NCBI GenBank assembly: GCA_038741495.1
Contig: JAVYKX010000002.1
Span: 198,541-262,540, forward strand
DNA: 64,000 nucleotides
Reading direction: 5' to 3'
Origin: Thermofilum sp.
GTDB taxonomy: Archaea; Thermoproteota; Thermoprotei; Thermofilales; Thermofilaceae
The stretch's first letter is position 1; the number at the start of each line of letters is the position of its first letter. Of this stretch, positions 28,465 through 38,619 are shown piece after piece. The notes under the pieces are model-generated. The model was not told where the DNA came from, did not search any database, and was given only the letters and a program-made list of their open reading frames with translations. The translations under genes and the position numbers were made by a program.

Positions 28465-29796
28465 TTACCTAGCATCGAGCCTTTCCTGCGGCTCGGATAC
28501 CCACGGAGCGTTCAATGGGGCTTCAAGCGCTTCGATGCCAAGCACGTCGGGGGGGCGAGTCAGGTGCCTGTAGGATCTGGGGCTAGGGAGGTAAACACCA
28601 GGCTCCAGCAGGCGCGGCTTCACTGCGGTATTCTTCCTATCGCTAGAGGACCGGTACCCGCACTTTGAGCACTTGAATCCCTTTCCACGACCCGCGGACT
28701 TCATCCTCGCTCCACAGCGCGGGCACAACGGGTTATAGATCACTTCGAGGGGTTGAACCTCGATAACCCGGAGTACCTCCGCGTTTACAGCGAGCCCCCG
28801 CTGCGGGATTACGCCCCCGCCAACTTCGATTAGGTCGCCTTCTCTAAGCAGTTTGGCAGCTTTCCTCAACCTGCCCGTTTCCCAGAAGAACATAGTGTCG
28901 ATACAGCCTGTTGAATCGCAGACCGTCAGCTTTACGTGTCCTCCCTGGAGTACTCTCGGGCGTGAAGCAACTCTGCCCTTTACCAGCACAGAGTCGTAAG
29001 GGTGAATATCCGCTATACTCTTGAAGCGAAGATGAGCCTGAGTTGCCTGGTTAGTTTTGTAGATAATCCATTCTCGCAGGCCATGCTTCTTTTCGAGAAG
29101 AGAGGCCGCTTCTAGAAGCAAGTTCGGGTCTAACCCACGCAGCCCCAGCACAACTGGAGTTTCTCCCCCAGGCGCTGCGAGAAGGCGCCTTTCAGCGTAA
29201 TCGTAAGTCGAGAAGAGAAGAGGTCTGTGCTTCTTGTCAAGCTCGAGGAGCGTTGGTAGCAGCTCCCGCTTATTCACACCGCTTTTCGTCCTGTAAACAA
29301 GGAGCTCGTAGGTGAAGCTTGCCATCTTGAACGCGCCTATAGCGGCGGCAGCGCCCACAATCCCTCTACCCTTATGTGCCGCTGAGAGAATCTTCCCCTC
29401 TGATACCAACTTATCGAGCACTCTTTCAGCGAAAGTCCTTGGAATGAACTCGTGCAGAGCACGCTCGTAGAAAGGCCTCAGCTCTGCTAGAGCGTCTCTG
29501 GTCGCTACAAGTAATCCGGGAGAAGTTTTCCCATGTTTCTCGGAAAGCGACATCACTGTGCTCTCGCACTCCTCTACAACCTTATCCACATCTCTAGCTT
29601 CCACATCGACATGAAGGGAAACCGCACCGTTGCCTCTCGTCTTAACAGGAACATTGGGGTTAAGCCTAACCAGGTAGGGGAGGTCGAGAAATCTCACTCC
29701 TCTGAGCTTCAGCTTGAGAGCAATCAAATAACCTAGGTAAGTTGTGCACCCGCTTCTCGGCGAGTCGGTGTCATCTAAGCCGATGTGGAGCTCCAT
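28465..29796 (-). CDS. tiaS: tRNA(Ile2) agmatidine synthetase
   Basis: The 443-residue protein has the start IGLDDTDSPRSGCTTYLG characteristic of TiaS, the kinase-like and ferredoxin-like domains, an OB fold (about 265-345, SVLVKGRVASRPRV) and a C-terminal zinc ribbon (CPRCGARMKS, CSKCGYRS). TiaS uses ATP to attach agmatine to C34 of tRNA-Ile(CAU) so that it reads AUA. That tRNA gene is not in this window. It starts 4 bases after the uL6 stop. Confidence 0.93.
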   Translation of the reverse strand: MELHIGLDDTDSPRSGCTTYLGYLIALKLKLRGVRFLDLPYLVRLNPNVPVKTRGNGAVSLHVDVEARDVDKVVEECESTVMSLSEKHGKTSPGLLVATRDALAELRPFYERALHEFIPRTFAERVLDKLVSEGKILSAAHKGRGIVGAAAAIGAFKMASFTYELLVYRTKSGVNKRELLPTLLELDKKHRPLLFSTYDYAERRLLAAPGGETPVVLGLRGLDPNLLLEAASLLEKKHGLREWIIYKTNQATQAHLRFKSIADIHPYDSVLVKGRVASRPRVLQGGHVKLTVCDSTGCIDTMFFWETGRLRKAAKLLREGDLIEVGGGVIPQRGLAVNAEVLRVIEVQPLEVIYNPLCPRCGARMKSAGRGKGFKCSKCGYRSSSDRKNTAVKPRLLEPGVYLPSPRSYRHLTRPPDVLGIEALEAPLNAPWVSEPQERLDAR

Positions 29797-29799
29797 CTC

Positions 29800-30375
29800 T
29801 CAGCGAATGCTCTCTACAGCGTATAAGTAGATGCCGTCCAGTATGCCGGGTCCACTGCCCTCTCTTCCATGCGGGCTTCGGGCTCTATCGCCGGTAAGGT
29901 GTGTTGATAGATGAATGTTGGCTGCTGTCTGGGCTACCGCGTCTTTGTCGACGCCCTCGACGATAATTTCTTCTTTCTCGACTTTCACCTTCACTCCGGG
30001 TAGTACGGTGGCGTAGCGCTTACCTCTCTCCCCTAAAAAGTTCTCGATTACGACGCGGTTGTTCTCAACTTTCACGTTCATCGGGAAGTGGGCATAAACG
30101 ATTTTCAGCTTGTACCTGTACCCTTTGGTAACACCCTCAATCATGTTCTCTATGTGAGCAGCCAAAGTGTTTACTAACGCATAATCTTTCTTAGTAGCGT
30201 TGAAAGTCTCCACGACAACAGCACCGTCTTCGAGCTTCACTAGGATATTCTTAGCGTGCGAAAAGTCTTTCTCCACACTCCCAAGAGGTCCACTCACCAC
30301 GACTCTCTTTCCCTCCACCTTCACCGACACGCCTTGAGGTACTTCGATTCTTCTTACCACCCGGTAGACCCTCAT
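29800..30375 (-). CDS. rpl6: 50S ribosomal protein uL6
   Basis: The 191-residue protein has the duplicated uL6 fold, with PQGVSVKVEGKRVVVSGPLG in the first half and LPGVKVKVEKEEIIVEGVDK in the second. It binds 23S near the sarcin-ricin loop, next to where EF-2 acts. It is detached from its usual spc-operon neighbours and heads a uL6-TiaS-aEF-2 run. A TATA-like GGTTAAATACC on the minus strand lies about 30 bases upstream of the ATG. Confidence 0.95.
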   Translation of the reverse strand: MRVYRVVRRIEVPQGVSVKVEGKRVVVSGPLGSVEKDFSHAKNILVKLEDGAVVVETFNATKKDYALVNTLAAHIENMIEGVTKGYRYKLKIVYAHFPMNVKVENNRVVIENFLGERGKRYATVLPGVKVKVEKEEIIVEGVDKDAVAQTAANIHLSTHLTGDRARSPHGREGSGPGILDGIYLYAVESIR

Positions 30376-30535
30376 AAGGCTCGAAACAGAGGGAGTCGAT
30401 CGGTATTTAACCTTATAGCAAGACCAGTAGTCCGTTTACCTGCCCTTCGCTCGAGCTGTAATGCCGGCAGAATCGCTAACGAGGGAAGCAAGGGCAGCGC
30501 AAAGGATATACCACTGAACCTTTGCTGTCTTCCTG

Positions 30536-30655
30536 GCGGGGGTGCCCGAGCTAGGTCAAAGGGGGCGGACCCCTCCGGGGCCCACACTCAGGATTGCATA
30601 ATGGGAGCTCCGCTGGCGCTGGCCTGCCCGGGTTCGAATCCCGGCCCCCGCACCA
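30536..30655 (+). tRNA. tRNA-Leu(CAG) with two introns
   Basis: This is a type II tRNA with acceptor GCGGGGG/CCCCCGC, A and an encoded CCA. Intron 1 (30569-30585, 17 nt) lies in the anticodon stem at 30/31 with helix GGGC/GCCC, bulges GGA and ACA and inner stem CCC/GGG. Intron 2 (30593-30607, 15 nt) is the canonical 37/38 intron with helix CTCA/TGGG. Splicing yields stem GCGGA/TCCGC and loop CTCAGGC, anticodon CAG. The variable arm is TGGCGCTGGCCTGC. The TATA-like GATATACC at about 30504 lies upstream. Confidence 0.93.
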
Positions 30656-30686
30656 TCCTTTTCCTGAGTGCTTCCCGGAGCCGCGC

Positions 30687-31067
30687 TTACCTTAGCGCGA
30701 TTACCGATATTTCTACTAGGGCGTTGCGGGGTATCTCTGCTTGGACGGTTACTCTAGCAGGCTTCGATTCAGAAAAATACTCGGAGTAAACTTCGTTGAA
30801 TTGGCTGAATAGGCTGAGGTCCTTCAGGTATGCTATCACGTAAACGACTTTACTCAGATCAGAGCCGGCCGCCTCGAGAATTGCTTTCACGTTTTCGAGT
30901 ACCCTCCGTGTCTGCTCCTTTATATCTCCGGAGACTAGCTGACCCGTAGAGGGGTCTATGGGGATTTGTCCGGAAACGAATACGAAAGGCCCCGCAGCTA
31001 CTGCCTGGCTGTAGGGGCCAATAGGTTTAGGAGCTTTCTCCGTGAACACTACGCTCTTCTTCTCCAT
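30687..31067 (-). CDS. ridA: RidA-family enamine/imine deaminase
   Basis: The 126-residue protein matches Rid[10 protein letters not shown] near the start, [10 protein letters not shown], and the active-site arginine in [12 protein letters not shown]. It hydrolyses reactive 2-aminoacrylate and 2-aminocrotonate released by PLP enzymes. It lies 3 bases downstream of the threonine deaminase gene, the enzyme that generates these intermediates, so the pair makes functional sense. Confidence 0.95.
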   Translation of the reverse strand: MEKKSVVFTEKAPKPIGPYSQAVAAGPFVFVSGQIPIDPSTGQLVSGDIKEQTRRVLENVKAILEAAGSDLSKVVYVIAYLKDLSLFSQFNEVYSEYFSESKPARVTVQAEIPRNALVEISVIALR

Positions 31068-31070
31068 ACC

Positions 31071-32306
31071 CTAGCTCACCAAGGTGAACTCCAAGCCTAG
31101 CTCTTTAAGCTTCAGCAGAAGGATCTCTACAGACTCACGCGAGGGTACCTCAAGCCCCAGCGTAACCTGCGCCATGCCGGGGTTAATGAGCGGATTAAGC
31201 CTCTCGTGATAGATCTCGATTATGTTGAAGCCGAGCTCCGCTATGGGGTCGACAACTCTCTTCAGCTGGCCGGGCTTATCGGGTAAAATCCCTTGGATTC
31301 GGACTTGCCGCCCCTCCAGGAAGAGTACCTGGTTTATGATTCTCGAGAGAAGCGAGGGGTCAATGTTCCCGCCGGAAATCACGCACGCCACTTTCTTTCC
31401 CCTCGCATCGTACGCGCCTGACGTTAGTGCAGCTACGGAGAGAGCACCTGCAGGCTCTGCTACCGTTTTAGCCCGCTCTAGAAGTAGAAACACAGCTTTA
31501 GCGATCTCTCTATCGTCTACGACAACGATGTCGTCTACAAATTCTTGTACGAGCTCAAAGGTGAGCTTTCCGGGCTTTTTCACGATGACTCCGTCCGCGA
31601 TGCTGAAGACGCGGGGTGTTTCTACCGGTTGCCCGTGGCGGTAAGAGAGATACATTGAGGGGGCTCCTGTCGGCTGAACGCCGATCACTTTTACTCGGCT
31701 GTTGAGCCTCTTGAGAGCGATAGCTATCCCTGAGATTAGCCCCCCGCCTCCCACAGGCACCAGAACGGTCTCAACATTGGGTAGATCCTCGTAGATTTCT
31801 ACCCCTATGGTGCCCTGCCCCGCGATTATCTCGGGATCGTCGAAGGGGTGCACGAGAGGGATTCTTTCCTTCTCAGCCAGCTCAACCGCGTAAGCGTAAG
31901 CTTCATCGTAGGTATCTCCATGGAGAACCACCTGCGCTCCGTAGCTTCTCGTCGCGTTAACCTTGTAGAAGGGTGTATGCTTCGGCATAACGACGATTGC
32001 TTTAACTCCGAGGACTGATGCCGAGTAGGCGACGCCCTGAGCGTGGTTTCCGGAACTTGCCGTGACCACTTTTTCTACTCTGCCGGCCTGCAGAAGCTTG
32101 GATAGCTTGTAGTAGGCACCTCTAACCTTGAAAGCCCCTGTTTTCTGCAGGTTTTCGAGCTTTAAACTAACCTCAGCCTTCGCGATATCTGATAGCGTTT
32201 TGCTGAAAACGATTGGTGTCCGGTGGACCGCCGGCTTGAGAATCTCCCGGGCTTCCTTTATTCTCAGCGTAATTTCCTCTGCTAGCTTTTCTCCAAGCAC
32301 AAACAA
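31071..32306 (-). CDS. ilvA: Threonine ammonia-lyase with ACT domain
   Basis: The 411-residue fold-type II PLP enzyme has the Schiff-base lysine in KTGAFKVRGAYYKL, the SSGNHAQG motif and the glycine loop VPVGGGGL. The C-terminal ACT domain (about 333-411, starting GILPDKPGQLKRVV) suggests allosteric control by an amino acid. It makes 2-oxobutanoate for isoleucine synthesis or for threonine breakdown. It is cotranscribed with ridA. Confidence 0.92.
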   Translation of the reverse strand: MFVLGEKLAEEITLRIKEAREILKPAVHRTPIVFSKTLSDIAKAEVSLKLENLQKTGAFKVRGAYYKLSKLLQAGRVEKVVTASSGNHAQGVAYSASVLGVKAIVVMPKHTPFYKVNATRSYGAQVVLHGDTYDEAYAYAVELAEKERIPLVHPFDDPEIIAGQGTIGVEIYEDLPNVETVLVPVGGGGLISGIAIALKRLNSRVKVIGVQPTGAPSMYLSYRHGQPVETPRVFSIADGVIVKKPGKLTFELVQEFVDDIVVVDDREIAKAVFLLLERAKTVAEPAGALSVAALTSGAYDARGKKVACVISGGNIDPSLLSRIINQVLFLEGRQVRIQGILPDKPGQLKRVVDPIAELGFNIIEIYHERLNPLINPGMAQVTLGLEVPSRESVEILLLKLKELGLEFTLVS

Positions 32307-32361
32307 CTTACGGTCTTGCGTGATTAAAGTCTTTTACCGGATAAGAAAAACTTGAAGCGTT

Positions 32362-33279
32362 CTAAACCACCTCTTTAACGTTGGCGAGTACCTGCTCTGC
32401 CCTACCCCTAAGTTCCCACCTGTCTCTCAACCCGTTAAAGCCCGGCTTCTCTATGAGGAAGGATACGGCTGCTGCAGCATAGGCCGCAGCCTCCTTCACG
32501 TCACCGGAGTTCATGTATTCGATTGCGAACACAGTAGTGAAGACGTCTCCTGCGCCCGTCCTGTCAATAACCTCGGAGGACTTAGCTGCCGGTACGTAGT
32601 AAACCCTCTGGGAAGTCGCAACGTAGGCTCCCCCGCTGCCCATAGTGACTAGGGACATTCCCGCCCCATCTTTTACGAGCTTCTCAGCTAGCTTAGGAGG
32701 CTCAGCGTCGCCGTAGAGTACTCTAGCTTCGCTGACTTCAGCGTGAGTAATGTCGGATAAAGGTATGATAAGACGTGCTTCGGGTGTGGAGACGAGCTTA
32801 ACTCTCCTCTTCTCGTCGATTCTCCTAACGTAGCCCTGTAAGTCACTAACTGTGAGGGCGGCTCTCTCCGCTATCTCTTGAACGGCATCTGGAGGGATCT
32901 CTCCGATTAGAGCACCGATTATAACAGCACTACCTCTGATCTTCTCTAGCGGGATATCGCCTAGAAGTATATCCTCGCACCTCGTAAGCAGGTAGGAGAT
33001 CCTTTCATCGCGCTCGTACACGTGCTTAAACTTAGTCGTGGGCATGCTTCTCGAAACCTGTATATGAGAAATGTCCACACCGCTTCTCGAGAGGGACATG
33101 AGGTACTCGTCAGGGAAATCCAACCCTATCTTAGACACTATGTGAGGCCTGGCGCGATGCTTCATCGCGGCAAAAGAACCGTAGGCCACGGTTCCACCCA
33201 TCTTTCTCCTCATGCTCCCCTCCGCCACTATTACGTCGACTACCAGGTGCCCTACCAGAAACACGTCCATCGGCGCCAA
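32362..33279 (-). CDS. PfkB/ribokinase-family sugar or nucleoside kinase
   Basis: The 305-residue protein has the PfkB signatures GGTVAYGSFAA near the start and DRTGAGDVFTTVF (catalytic Asp in GAGD) near residue 236. The family phosphorylates sugars, nucleosides or inositol. The substrate cannot be fixed from the sequence; myo-inositol or a ribonucleoside are possibilities in archaea. It stands alone between the threonine deaminase and ECF genes on the same strand. Confidence 0.85.
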   Translation of the reverse strand: MAPMDVFLVGHLVVDVIVAEGSMRRKMGGTVAYGSFAAMKHRARPHIVSKIGLDFPDEYLMSLSRSGVDISHIQVSRSMPTTKFKHVYERDERISYLLTRCEDILLGDIPLEKIRGSAVIIGALIGEIPPDAVQEIAERAALTVSDLQGYVRRIDEKRRVKLVSTPEARLIIPLSDITHAEVSEARVLYGDAEPPKLAEKLVKDGAGMSLVTMGSGGAYVATSQRVYYVPAAKSSEVIDRTGAGDVFTTVFAIEYMNSGDVKEAAAYAAAAVSFLIEKPGFNGLRDRWELRGRAEQVLANVKEVV

Positions 33280-33368
33280 CCCTACGCTAAGCTGAGCGTG
33301 TGCAAAATAACCTTAACTACAACTCTTCGGCTTCAGCCCCTCGTAGGAGAGCTTCTAAGGTCTCCTTC

Positions 33369-34106
33369 TTAATCCGGTACGAGAAGTATGAAGCTCAGCA
33401 GGTAGATGGTAACCAGCGCGATTGCTACGCCATCCAGAGCTGTGAAGCGCAAGCGAATGTAGGACGTAGGTTTCCTCGAAGAACCGAAACCACGTGCTTC
33501 TAGGGCTTCGGCAGCCATCAAGCTCCTTCTCACTTCGAATATTATCAGTGGCACCATGAGGTAGACGTAGTTGCGCACCCGCTGGGTAAGGCTGCCTTTC
33601 TCCAGCTCAAAACCTCTGCTCTGTAGAGCGTGCATTACTGACTCCACATCTAGTGCCAGGGTTGGAACGAACCTGAAGGACATAGTTATCAGCATGGCGT
33701 ACTCTCTGGGGAGGTGGGCGCTCTCAAGCATTAATGATACTTCATCCGGGGATGTTGTCATGAAGAATAGCGATAATGAAGTCGAGAGGGTGAGAAATCT
33801 TAAAGCCATCAAAGCAGGCCCAACCCATCCGGGCTGAGGAGCTGTAATGTAGTTTAGCACGAATATCAGGAGCGCTAAGGGGGCTGTCGCTCTTAGTATG
33901 CTGACGAACCTAGCCCCCCGTCTTGCCACAATAGCTATACAAGCGGCGGTGGCCAGCAGGAGCGACTGCTTTAGGAGCGATTGGCTGTATAGGGATAGGA
34001 AGGCGAGCGTGAGCGAGATGAGCGCCCTAGAGCGCGGGTCAGTCTTGTCGATCGGTGTGTTCTCTTTCTTGAATTTGAGTGCTCTGAGCGCCTCGATTTC
34101 AACCAC
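33369..34106 (-). CDS. ecfT: ECF transporter transmembrane component EcfT
   Basis: The 245-residue protein has five or six predicted membrane helices and the two Ala-Arg-Gly coupling motifs, ALQSRGFE and ALEARGFG, that dock onto the two ATPases. It overlaps the upstream ATPase gene by 8 bases. It forms a complete A-A'-T energising module with the next two genes. Confidence 0.92.
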   Translation of the reverse strand: MVEIEALRALKFKKENTPIDKTDPRSRALISLTLAFLSLYSQSLLKQSLLLATAACIAIVARRGARFVSILRATAPLALLIFVLNYITAPQPGWVGPALMALRFLTLSTSLSLFFMTTSPDEVSLMLESAHLPREYAMLITMSFRFVPTLALDVESVMHALQSRGFELEKGSLTQRVRNYVYLMVPLIIFEVRRSLMAAEALEARGFGSSRKPTSYIRLRFTALDGVAIALVTIYLLSFILLVPD

Positions 34107-34950
34107 CCTGCTTAAGCTTTGAAAGCAGCTGCAAGCTCAGCTCGTCCGGTCTCCAGAGCACCTCTGACCCGTCCATAATCCCGTGCTTCTTCAGAACCGC
34201 GTATATGCGTACCATCTGCGGTGGGAGTAGCCTAGCTTCTCTTAGAACCGTCTGCTTGCCGAGTATCGCTTTTGGGGGTCCTTCAGCTATCACTCTACCC
34301 CTCGCCATGAGAACTACCCTATCGACATGCTCCGTGACAAACTCTACATCGTGTGTCACCATCACAATGGTCTTACCCATTAGGCGTAGTTGGTGTAGAA
34401 GCTCGGAAATTTTCTCTTTCTGCAAGTAGTCCTGCCCGGCAGTCGGCTCATCGAGCACTATGATTTCCGGGTCGTAGGCTAGGACGGAAGCTATCGTGAG
34501 GCGCTTTCTCTCACCGACGCTCAGGGAGAACGGGGATCTATCCCTATACTCCCACAAGTTAAGCAGGTTGAGAGCCCACTTTACCCTCTGCTCAACAACT
34601 TCCTCCGGGAACTTGAAGTTCCTGAGCGCGAACGCGACTTCGTCGTACACGCTTTCGGTGAAAAGCTGGTGGTCCGGGTTCTGGAAAACTAGCCCCACTA
34701 CCCGCGAGATCTGCGCAACGCTGGCCGTTCTCGTATCCATACCTTCTACGAGCACTCTTCCCCTTGTCGGCTTCAGTATGCCGTTAAAGTGCTTAATCAG
34801 CGTAGTTTTACCGGCGCCGTTCTCACCCATGATAGCTAGAATCTCACCCTTTCTAACCTCAAGGCTTACTCCTCTCAGAGCCTCCACTCCACCCGGGTAG
34901 GTGTAGTAAACATCTTCCACCTTAATGGCTACTTCCCCGTCCCCCTCCAT
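34099..34950 (-). CDS. ecfA: ECF transporter ATPase (second)
   Basis: The 283-residue ABC ATPase has Walker A GENGAGKTTL, a signature loop written LSVGERKRL rather than LSGGQ, Walker B EIIVLDEPTAGQD and the switch His in VTHDVEF. It powers the EcfT/S complex. It overlaps its upstream partner by 29 bases. The degenerate signature may reflect asymmetric roles of the two ATPases. Confidence 0.92.
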   Translation of the reverse strand: MEGDGEVAIKVEDVYYTYPGGVEALRGVSLEVRKGEILAIMGENGAGKTTLIKHFNGILKPTRGRVLVEGMDTRTASVAQISRVVGLVFQNPDHQLFTESVYDEVAFALRNFKFPEEVVEQRVKWALNLLNLWEYRDRSPFSLSVGERKRLTIASVLAYDPEIIVLDEPTAGQDYLQKEKISELLHQLRLMGKTIVMVTHDVEFVTEHVDRVVLMARGRVIAEGPPKAILGKQTVLREARLLPPQMVRIYAVLKKHGIMDGSEVLWRPDELSLQLLSKLKQGG

Positions 34951-35797
34951 ACCCCCTCCCTCGGAATAGCTCCACTATCGCTAGGGCGATTTTCTCAGGG
35001 GAGACACCGTTAGGCGATATTTCTACACCTCCCTCCTCGAGTAGCTCGAGCAGCTTAAGCGCTGGCGTGAAACCTACGATGTGCCCATACCTCTTTAGGG
35101 TGCTGTAAGGACTGCCATCTTCCACGATTTTTCCATCCTGCATCACGATTACTCTTGTGGCGAATGGTAAAGCGACCTCTAGCCTATGCTCTATAACTAT
35201 AGCTAGGACGCCTTCCTCCGAGACCTTTCTTCTAACGAGCGCTAGCACGTGAAGTGCTGTTAAGGGGTCCAAGTTCGCTGTAGGCTCATCTAAAACAAGT
35301 ATCCGGGGGTTCATCACCATGACAGATGCGATAGCTACCCTTTGCTGCTGCCCACCGCTGAGCTCGAAGGGGCTCCTGTCCCTCAGCTCCAGTAACTGGT
35401 ACTCTCTCAGAGACTTCTCTACTCTGCGCACTATCTCGTCTCGCGGAAGCCCGAGGTTCTCGAGACCGAAAGCCAGCTCTCGTTCAACAGTGTTAAAGAA
35501 GAGCTGATTCTCAGGGTTCTGAAAAACAAAGCCTACGCACTCGGCAAACTCGTAAGTAGGGTGTTCTCGAGGGTCGAGACCGCAAACGTTGATGCTGCCG
35601 TGAATCTCTCCACCGTAGAAATTCGGTATCAAGCCGTTGAGCACGCGTGCTAGAGTGCTTTTCCCGCAGCCGCTGGGTCCCGCCAGGAGTATGAACTCTC
35701 CCTCCCTCGCGGAGAGGTTTATCCCTCTTAAAGTCCAGTCCGAAGCACCCGGGTATCTGTAACTGAGGTCTGAAATATCTACGAGCATGGTATTCAA
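34922..35797 (-). CDS. ecfA: ECF transporter ATPase (first)
   Basis: The 291-residue ABC ATPase has Walker A GPSGCGKSTL, canonical signature LSGGQQQRV, Walker B ILVLDEPTANLD and switch His in IEHRLEV. Together with the next ATPase and EcfT it forms the energy-coupling module. No substrate-specific S component is encoded nearby, so the module probably serves S proteins located elsewhere and the substrate (a vitamin or metal) is unknown. Confidence 0.92.
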   Translation of the reverse strand: MNTMLVDISDLSYRYPGASDWTLRGINLSAREGEFILLAGPSGCGKSTLARVLNGLIPNFYGGEIHGSINVCGLDPREHPTYEFAECVGFVFQNPENQLFFNTVERELAFGLENLGLPRDEIVRRVEKSLREYQLLELRDRSPFELSGGQQQRVAIASVMVMNPRILVLDEPTANLDPLTALHVLALVRRKVSEEGVLAIVIEHRLEVALPFATRVIVMQDGKIVEDGSPYSTLKRYGHIVGFTPALKLLELLEEGGVEISPNGVSPEKIALAIVELFRGRGYGGGRGSSH

Positions 35798-35812
35798 ACC
35801 TCCAACCCCGAC

Positions 35813-37009
35813 TTACTTCGCGGTAACTATCTTCACCACCATCCGGTGAGTTAGCTTTTCCTGAGCGCTCAGCTTGCGGCCTGTGAGTGCATCCACCGCG
35901 AACGCGAATTTCTCCCCTAGCTCCGAGTGGATCTCGAAAGCTAGGTCTCTCGCCGTAGAGTCGCGGTGAATAAGGTACACGTCGGGGAGGACGTTACCCT
36001 TGCTGTCGGTTAGCTTTTTCTCGTTCTCGACAGGAAACACGGCTATCATTTCCAGCAGGTCAAATACCGCTCTGTCGAGAGCTTCCTGAACCCCCGTTGA
36101 GCCATAGGGCTTGAGGACGTTTTCGCGAATATACTCTAAGGCTTTCAGCTGGCTGGGGGTGGGCTGTCCAACGATATCGAAATCTGGGGAGCCGGGGATA
36201 TAGTTTACGATTCCAGCCTTTGCAGCCCTCTTGAGGGCGAGCTCCGCCTCAGCTGATGTCGGGACTATAATGTACCTGTCTCCTAGCGCTTCTCTCATCC
36301 TCTTGATGTTATCAGCCGCTACAGGTATGTCGATTTTGTTGGCAGCTAGAAGAATCGGCCTAGCTGCGCGGCGTGCAGCCTTCACCAGCTCGTAAAGATC
36401 CTCTCGACTCCAGCTTGTCACCCTCTTTCCCTGTAGACCTAACTCTTCCATCACGCGCTGAGTAACTTGAGGCTTGACTCCTAGTCCTGCAAGCCGAGAG
36501 TATAATTCTTCGAAGTTCTTGGAATACTCGATGGTTTTCGCCAGCCTATCCCAGTCGCGGGATATCACCTGAAGCATCCACATCTCTATCTCCCTCTCGA
36601 GGAAAAGAACGTCTTCGATCGGGTCGCGGGTTCCAGGCTTCACTACTCTGCCCTCTTCATCTGTTGCGCCAGCTGCGTCCACCACGTGTATGAGAACTGG
36701 AGCCCTGCGCAGGTGATCAAGGAACATATTTCCGAGGCCGCGTCCTCTCCAAGCATCGGGGACGAGCCCCGCCACATCGATTAACTCTACTGGAACAAAA
36801 CGCCACCCCTCCACGCAGACAGAGTTCTGAGGGTTATCGATAACGCCCAGCTCCTTGCACACGCACCTGACTTTAACGTACCCGATCCCTCTGTTAGGCT
36901 CGACCGTCGTGAAGGGGTACGGTGCCCTCTTTACCTCCAGGAGAGTTGCAGCGGCGAAGAATGTCGATTTCCCAGTATTCGGTTTACCTACTATGCCTAC
37001 TTGCAGCAC
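35813..37009 (-). CDS. ychF: YchF/Obg-family P-loop NTPase with TGS domain
   Basis: The 398-residue protein has P loop [10 protein letters not shown] near residue 8, the G2/G3 region [10 protein letters not shown]4-like ANKIDIP and a C-terminal TGS domain (about 325-398, [18 protein letters not shown]). The family binds ribosomes and hydrolyses ATP or GTP. It precedes the ECF genes on the same strand. Confidence 0.9.
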   Translation of the reverse strand: MLQVGIVGKPNTGKSTFFAAATLLEVKRAPYPFTTVEPNRGIGYVKVRCVCKELGVIDNPQNSVCVEGWRFVPVELIDVAGLVPDAWRGRGLGNMFLDHLRRAPVLIHVVDAAGATDEEGRVVKPGTRDPIEDVLFLEREIEMWMLQVISRDWDRLAKTIEYSKNFEELYSRLAGLGVKPQVTQRVMEELGLQGKRVTSWSREDLYELVKAARRAARPILLAANKIDIPVAADNIKRMREALGDRYIIVPTSAEAELALKRAAKAGIVNYIPGSPDFDIVGQPTPSQLKALEYIRENVLKPYGSTGVQEALDRAVFDLLEMIAVFPVENEKKLTDSKGNVLPDVYLIHRDSTARDLAFEIHSELGEKFAFAVDALTGRKLSAQEKLTHRMVVKIVTAK

Positions 37010-37117
37010 ATCACCACCTGCGATGGAAAGATGCCCCGAATATTAACACCGGTGTTCAGGCCGTTAAATCTCCGCGCTTTAAAGCGAACCGGGAAGGTTT
37101 TAAGCTTTCTTTAATAA

Positions 37118-37819
37118 CTACTCAACTCGTAGGAGCTTAACCTCTCCCCCGCCTCTAGTGCTTTCAGCCACTTTCTCGATCAACGCTGATTGCATTCCTG
37201 CAGGAATCTCGAGCTCGAGGTTCAGCGAGCCATCGCTCCCGTAACTCTCCTTTACTATCTTACCCATCTTCGAGGCAAGAGCGCGAACCTTGCTAGCGTA
37301 CTGCGGGGGAGAGCTGACGAGAACGAGAGCTCTAGCGATCTTTAAAGGTAGTATCATCCGTAGTTTTTTCAGTATCTCAGCTACCTGTGTCTCTACAGGC
37401 TGGAAAGGATCGACACCGACTTTTGCTTCCTGGAGAGCTAGCTCGATTCTTTTCGGCGGTATCGGAGTGTTAGTTCTTGGGTCTACGGCGTTTCTCGCTA
37501 TGAACTCGATTATCTGGCGCCTCTTAGCTTCTATCAGCTCTCTTCTTTGCTCTGAAGTTAGGAGGAGCTCTCCTTTCCTCAGGATCAGCTCTGCCACCTG
37601 ATATGGGTCTGAAGTGCCGAAGAACTTTTTCAGCTCCCCCTCCGAGGCTTTCAGCCCCTGACGGGCATCGTAGTATATGAACTCGCCTTCGACTATGTCC
37701 CGGATGTTAATCTGCTCGCCGCTCTTAAAGAGCCAGGCCTTCTCTACATCAACAAATATCTCAAAACGCTTACCACCCTTCTCGAGCCTTGCTACTGTTA
37801 AGCGGCGCTTTGACATCAC
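37118..37819 (-). CDS. SBDS/Sdo1 ribosome maturation protein
   Basis: The 233-residue protein has the three SBDS domains, with N-terminal [16 protein letters not shown] and the central helical [22 protein letters not shown] works in late 60S maturation, releasing aIF6 from the subunit in the eukaryotic model; aIF6 is encoded at 46 kb. It follows the proteasome alpha gene by 8 bases, a conserved archaeal pairing. The exosome genes that often follow are absent here. Confidence 0.94.
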   Translation of the reverse strand: MMSKRRLTVARLEKGGKRFEIFVDVEKAWLFKSGEQINIRDIVEGEFIYYDARQGLKASEGELKKFFGTSDPYQVAELILRKGELLLTSEQRRELIEAKRRQIIEFIARNAVDPRTNTPIPPKRIELALQEAKVGVDPFQPVETQVAEILKKLRMILPLKIARALVLVSSPPQYASKVRALASKMGKIVKESYGSDGSLNLELEIPAGMQSALIEKVAESTRGGGEVKLLRVE

Positions 37820-37827
37820 TAAGGCAC

Positions 37828-38541
37828 CTACAGCTTTGCTAAAAGCTCCGCGACCTTATCGTATGTGAAAACTGTGAAGGACCGGTTTTTCGCATCGATC
37901 GTCGCGAGCTCGATGTTCTCCGGTGAAAAGCCTTCCTCCATGGCCTCCCGAAGACCCCGCAGGGCAAGGAGCACTGCCTCTTCCACCTTCATATCGTCCC
38001 GGTATTCTTTCACAAAGAGGTCCATAGCTTTCTGGGCGCCTGCGCCTATAGCCTTAGCCTTGCACTTAAGGTAGGTCCCGCCCGGATCCGTCTGAATCAG
38101 GTGAACTCCGCGCCTATCAATGCCGGCGAAGAGGAAGGCTACGCCGAAAGGTCTCACGCCTCCGTGCTGGGTGTAAACTTGCTTGATGTCGCAGATTCTC
38201 TTTACAAGCATCTCCACAGGTATGGGCTCCCCGTAGACCAGCCTGTGCGTTTGCGCGTAGATCCTAGCCTGGTCGATTAACACTCTCGCATCGCCGAAAA
38301 GCCCAGCGAATGCCACACCGATGTGATCGTCAATCTTCTTTATCTTCTCAGCGCTCTCCACGAGGGGCGAGGTGCTCCTCTTCTCTACAGCGAGCACGAC
38401 ACCGTCGACTGCCTTTACACCAAGTGCCGTCATTCCCCGTTTAACAGCTTCGTAAGCGTACTCCACCTGGTACAGTCTGCCTTCAGGGCTGAAGATCGTT
38501 ATCGCTCTATCATACCCGGCCATAGGGGCAGCAGGGAACAT
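37828..38541 (-). CDS. psmA: Proteasome alpha subunit
   Basis: The protein has the alpha-subunit N-terminal signature [15 protein letters not shown], which gates the 20S pore, followed by the Ntn-hydrolase fold with [11 protein letters not shown] start it at the ATG at 38541 ([11 protein letters not shown], 237 residues), which is the normal length. The frame extends to 38613 but the extra residues are not family-like. Confidence 0.93.
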   Translation of the reverse strand: MFPAAPMAGYDRAITIFSPEGRLYQVEYAYEAVKRGMTALGVKAVDGVVLAVEKRSTSPLVESAEKIKKIDDHIGVAFAGLFGDARVLIDQARIYAQTHRLVYGEPIPVEMLVKRICDIKQVYTQHGGVRPFGVAFLFAGIDRRGVHLIQTDPGGTYLKCKAKAIGAGAQKAMDLFVKEYRDDMKVEEAVLLALRGLREAMEEGFSPENIELATIDAKNRSFTVFTYDKVAELLAKL

Positions 38542-38619
38542 GGACTCTCGAGCTAGTGAGACAATCACTCTTATATCCTTGTTCCTTTTCTCTTGACCGG
38601 GAAGAGGCCTCAAGGCTAC

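Noticed and set aside
38542-38613. Longer proteasome alpha start
   Set aside because: The 24 extra residues precede the conserved gate sequence and are not family-like.
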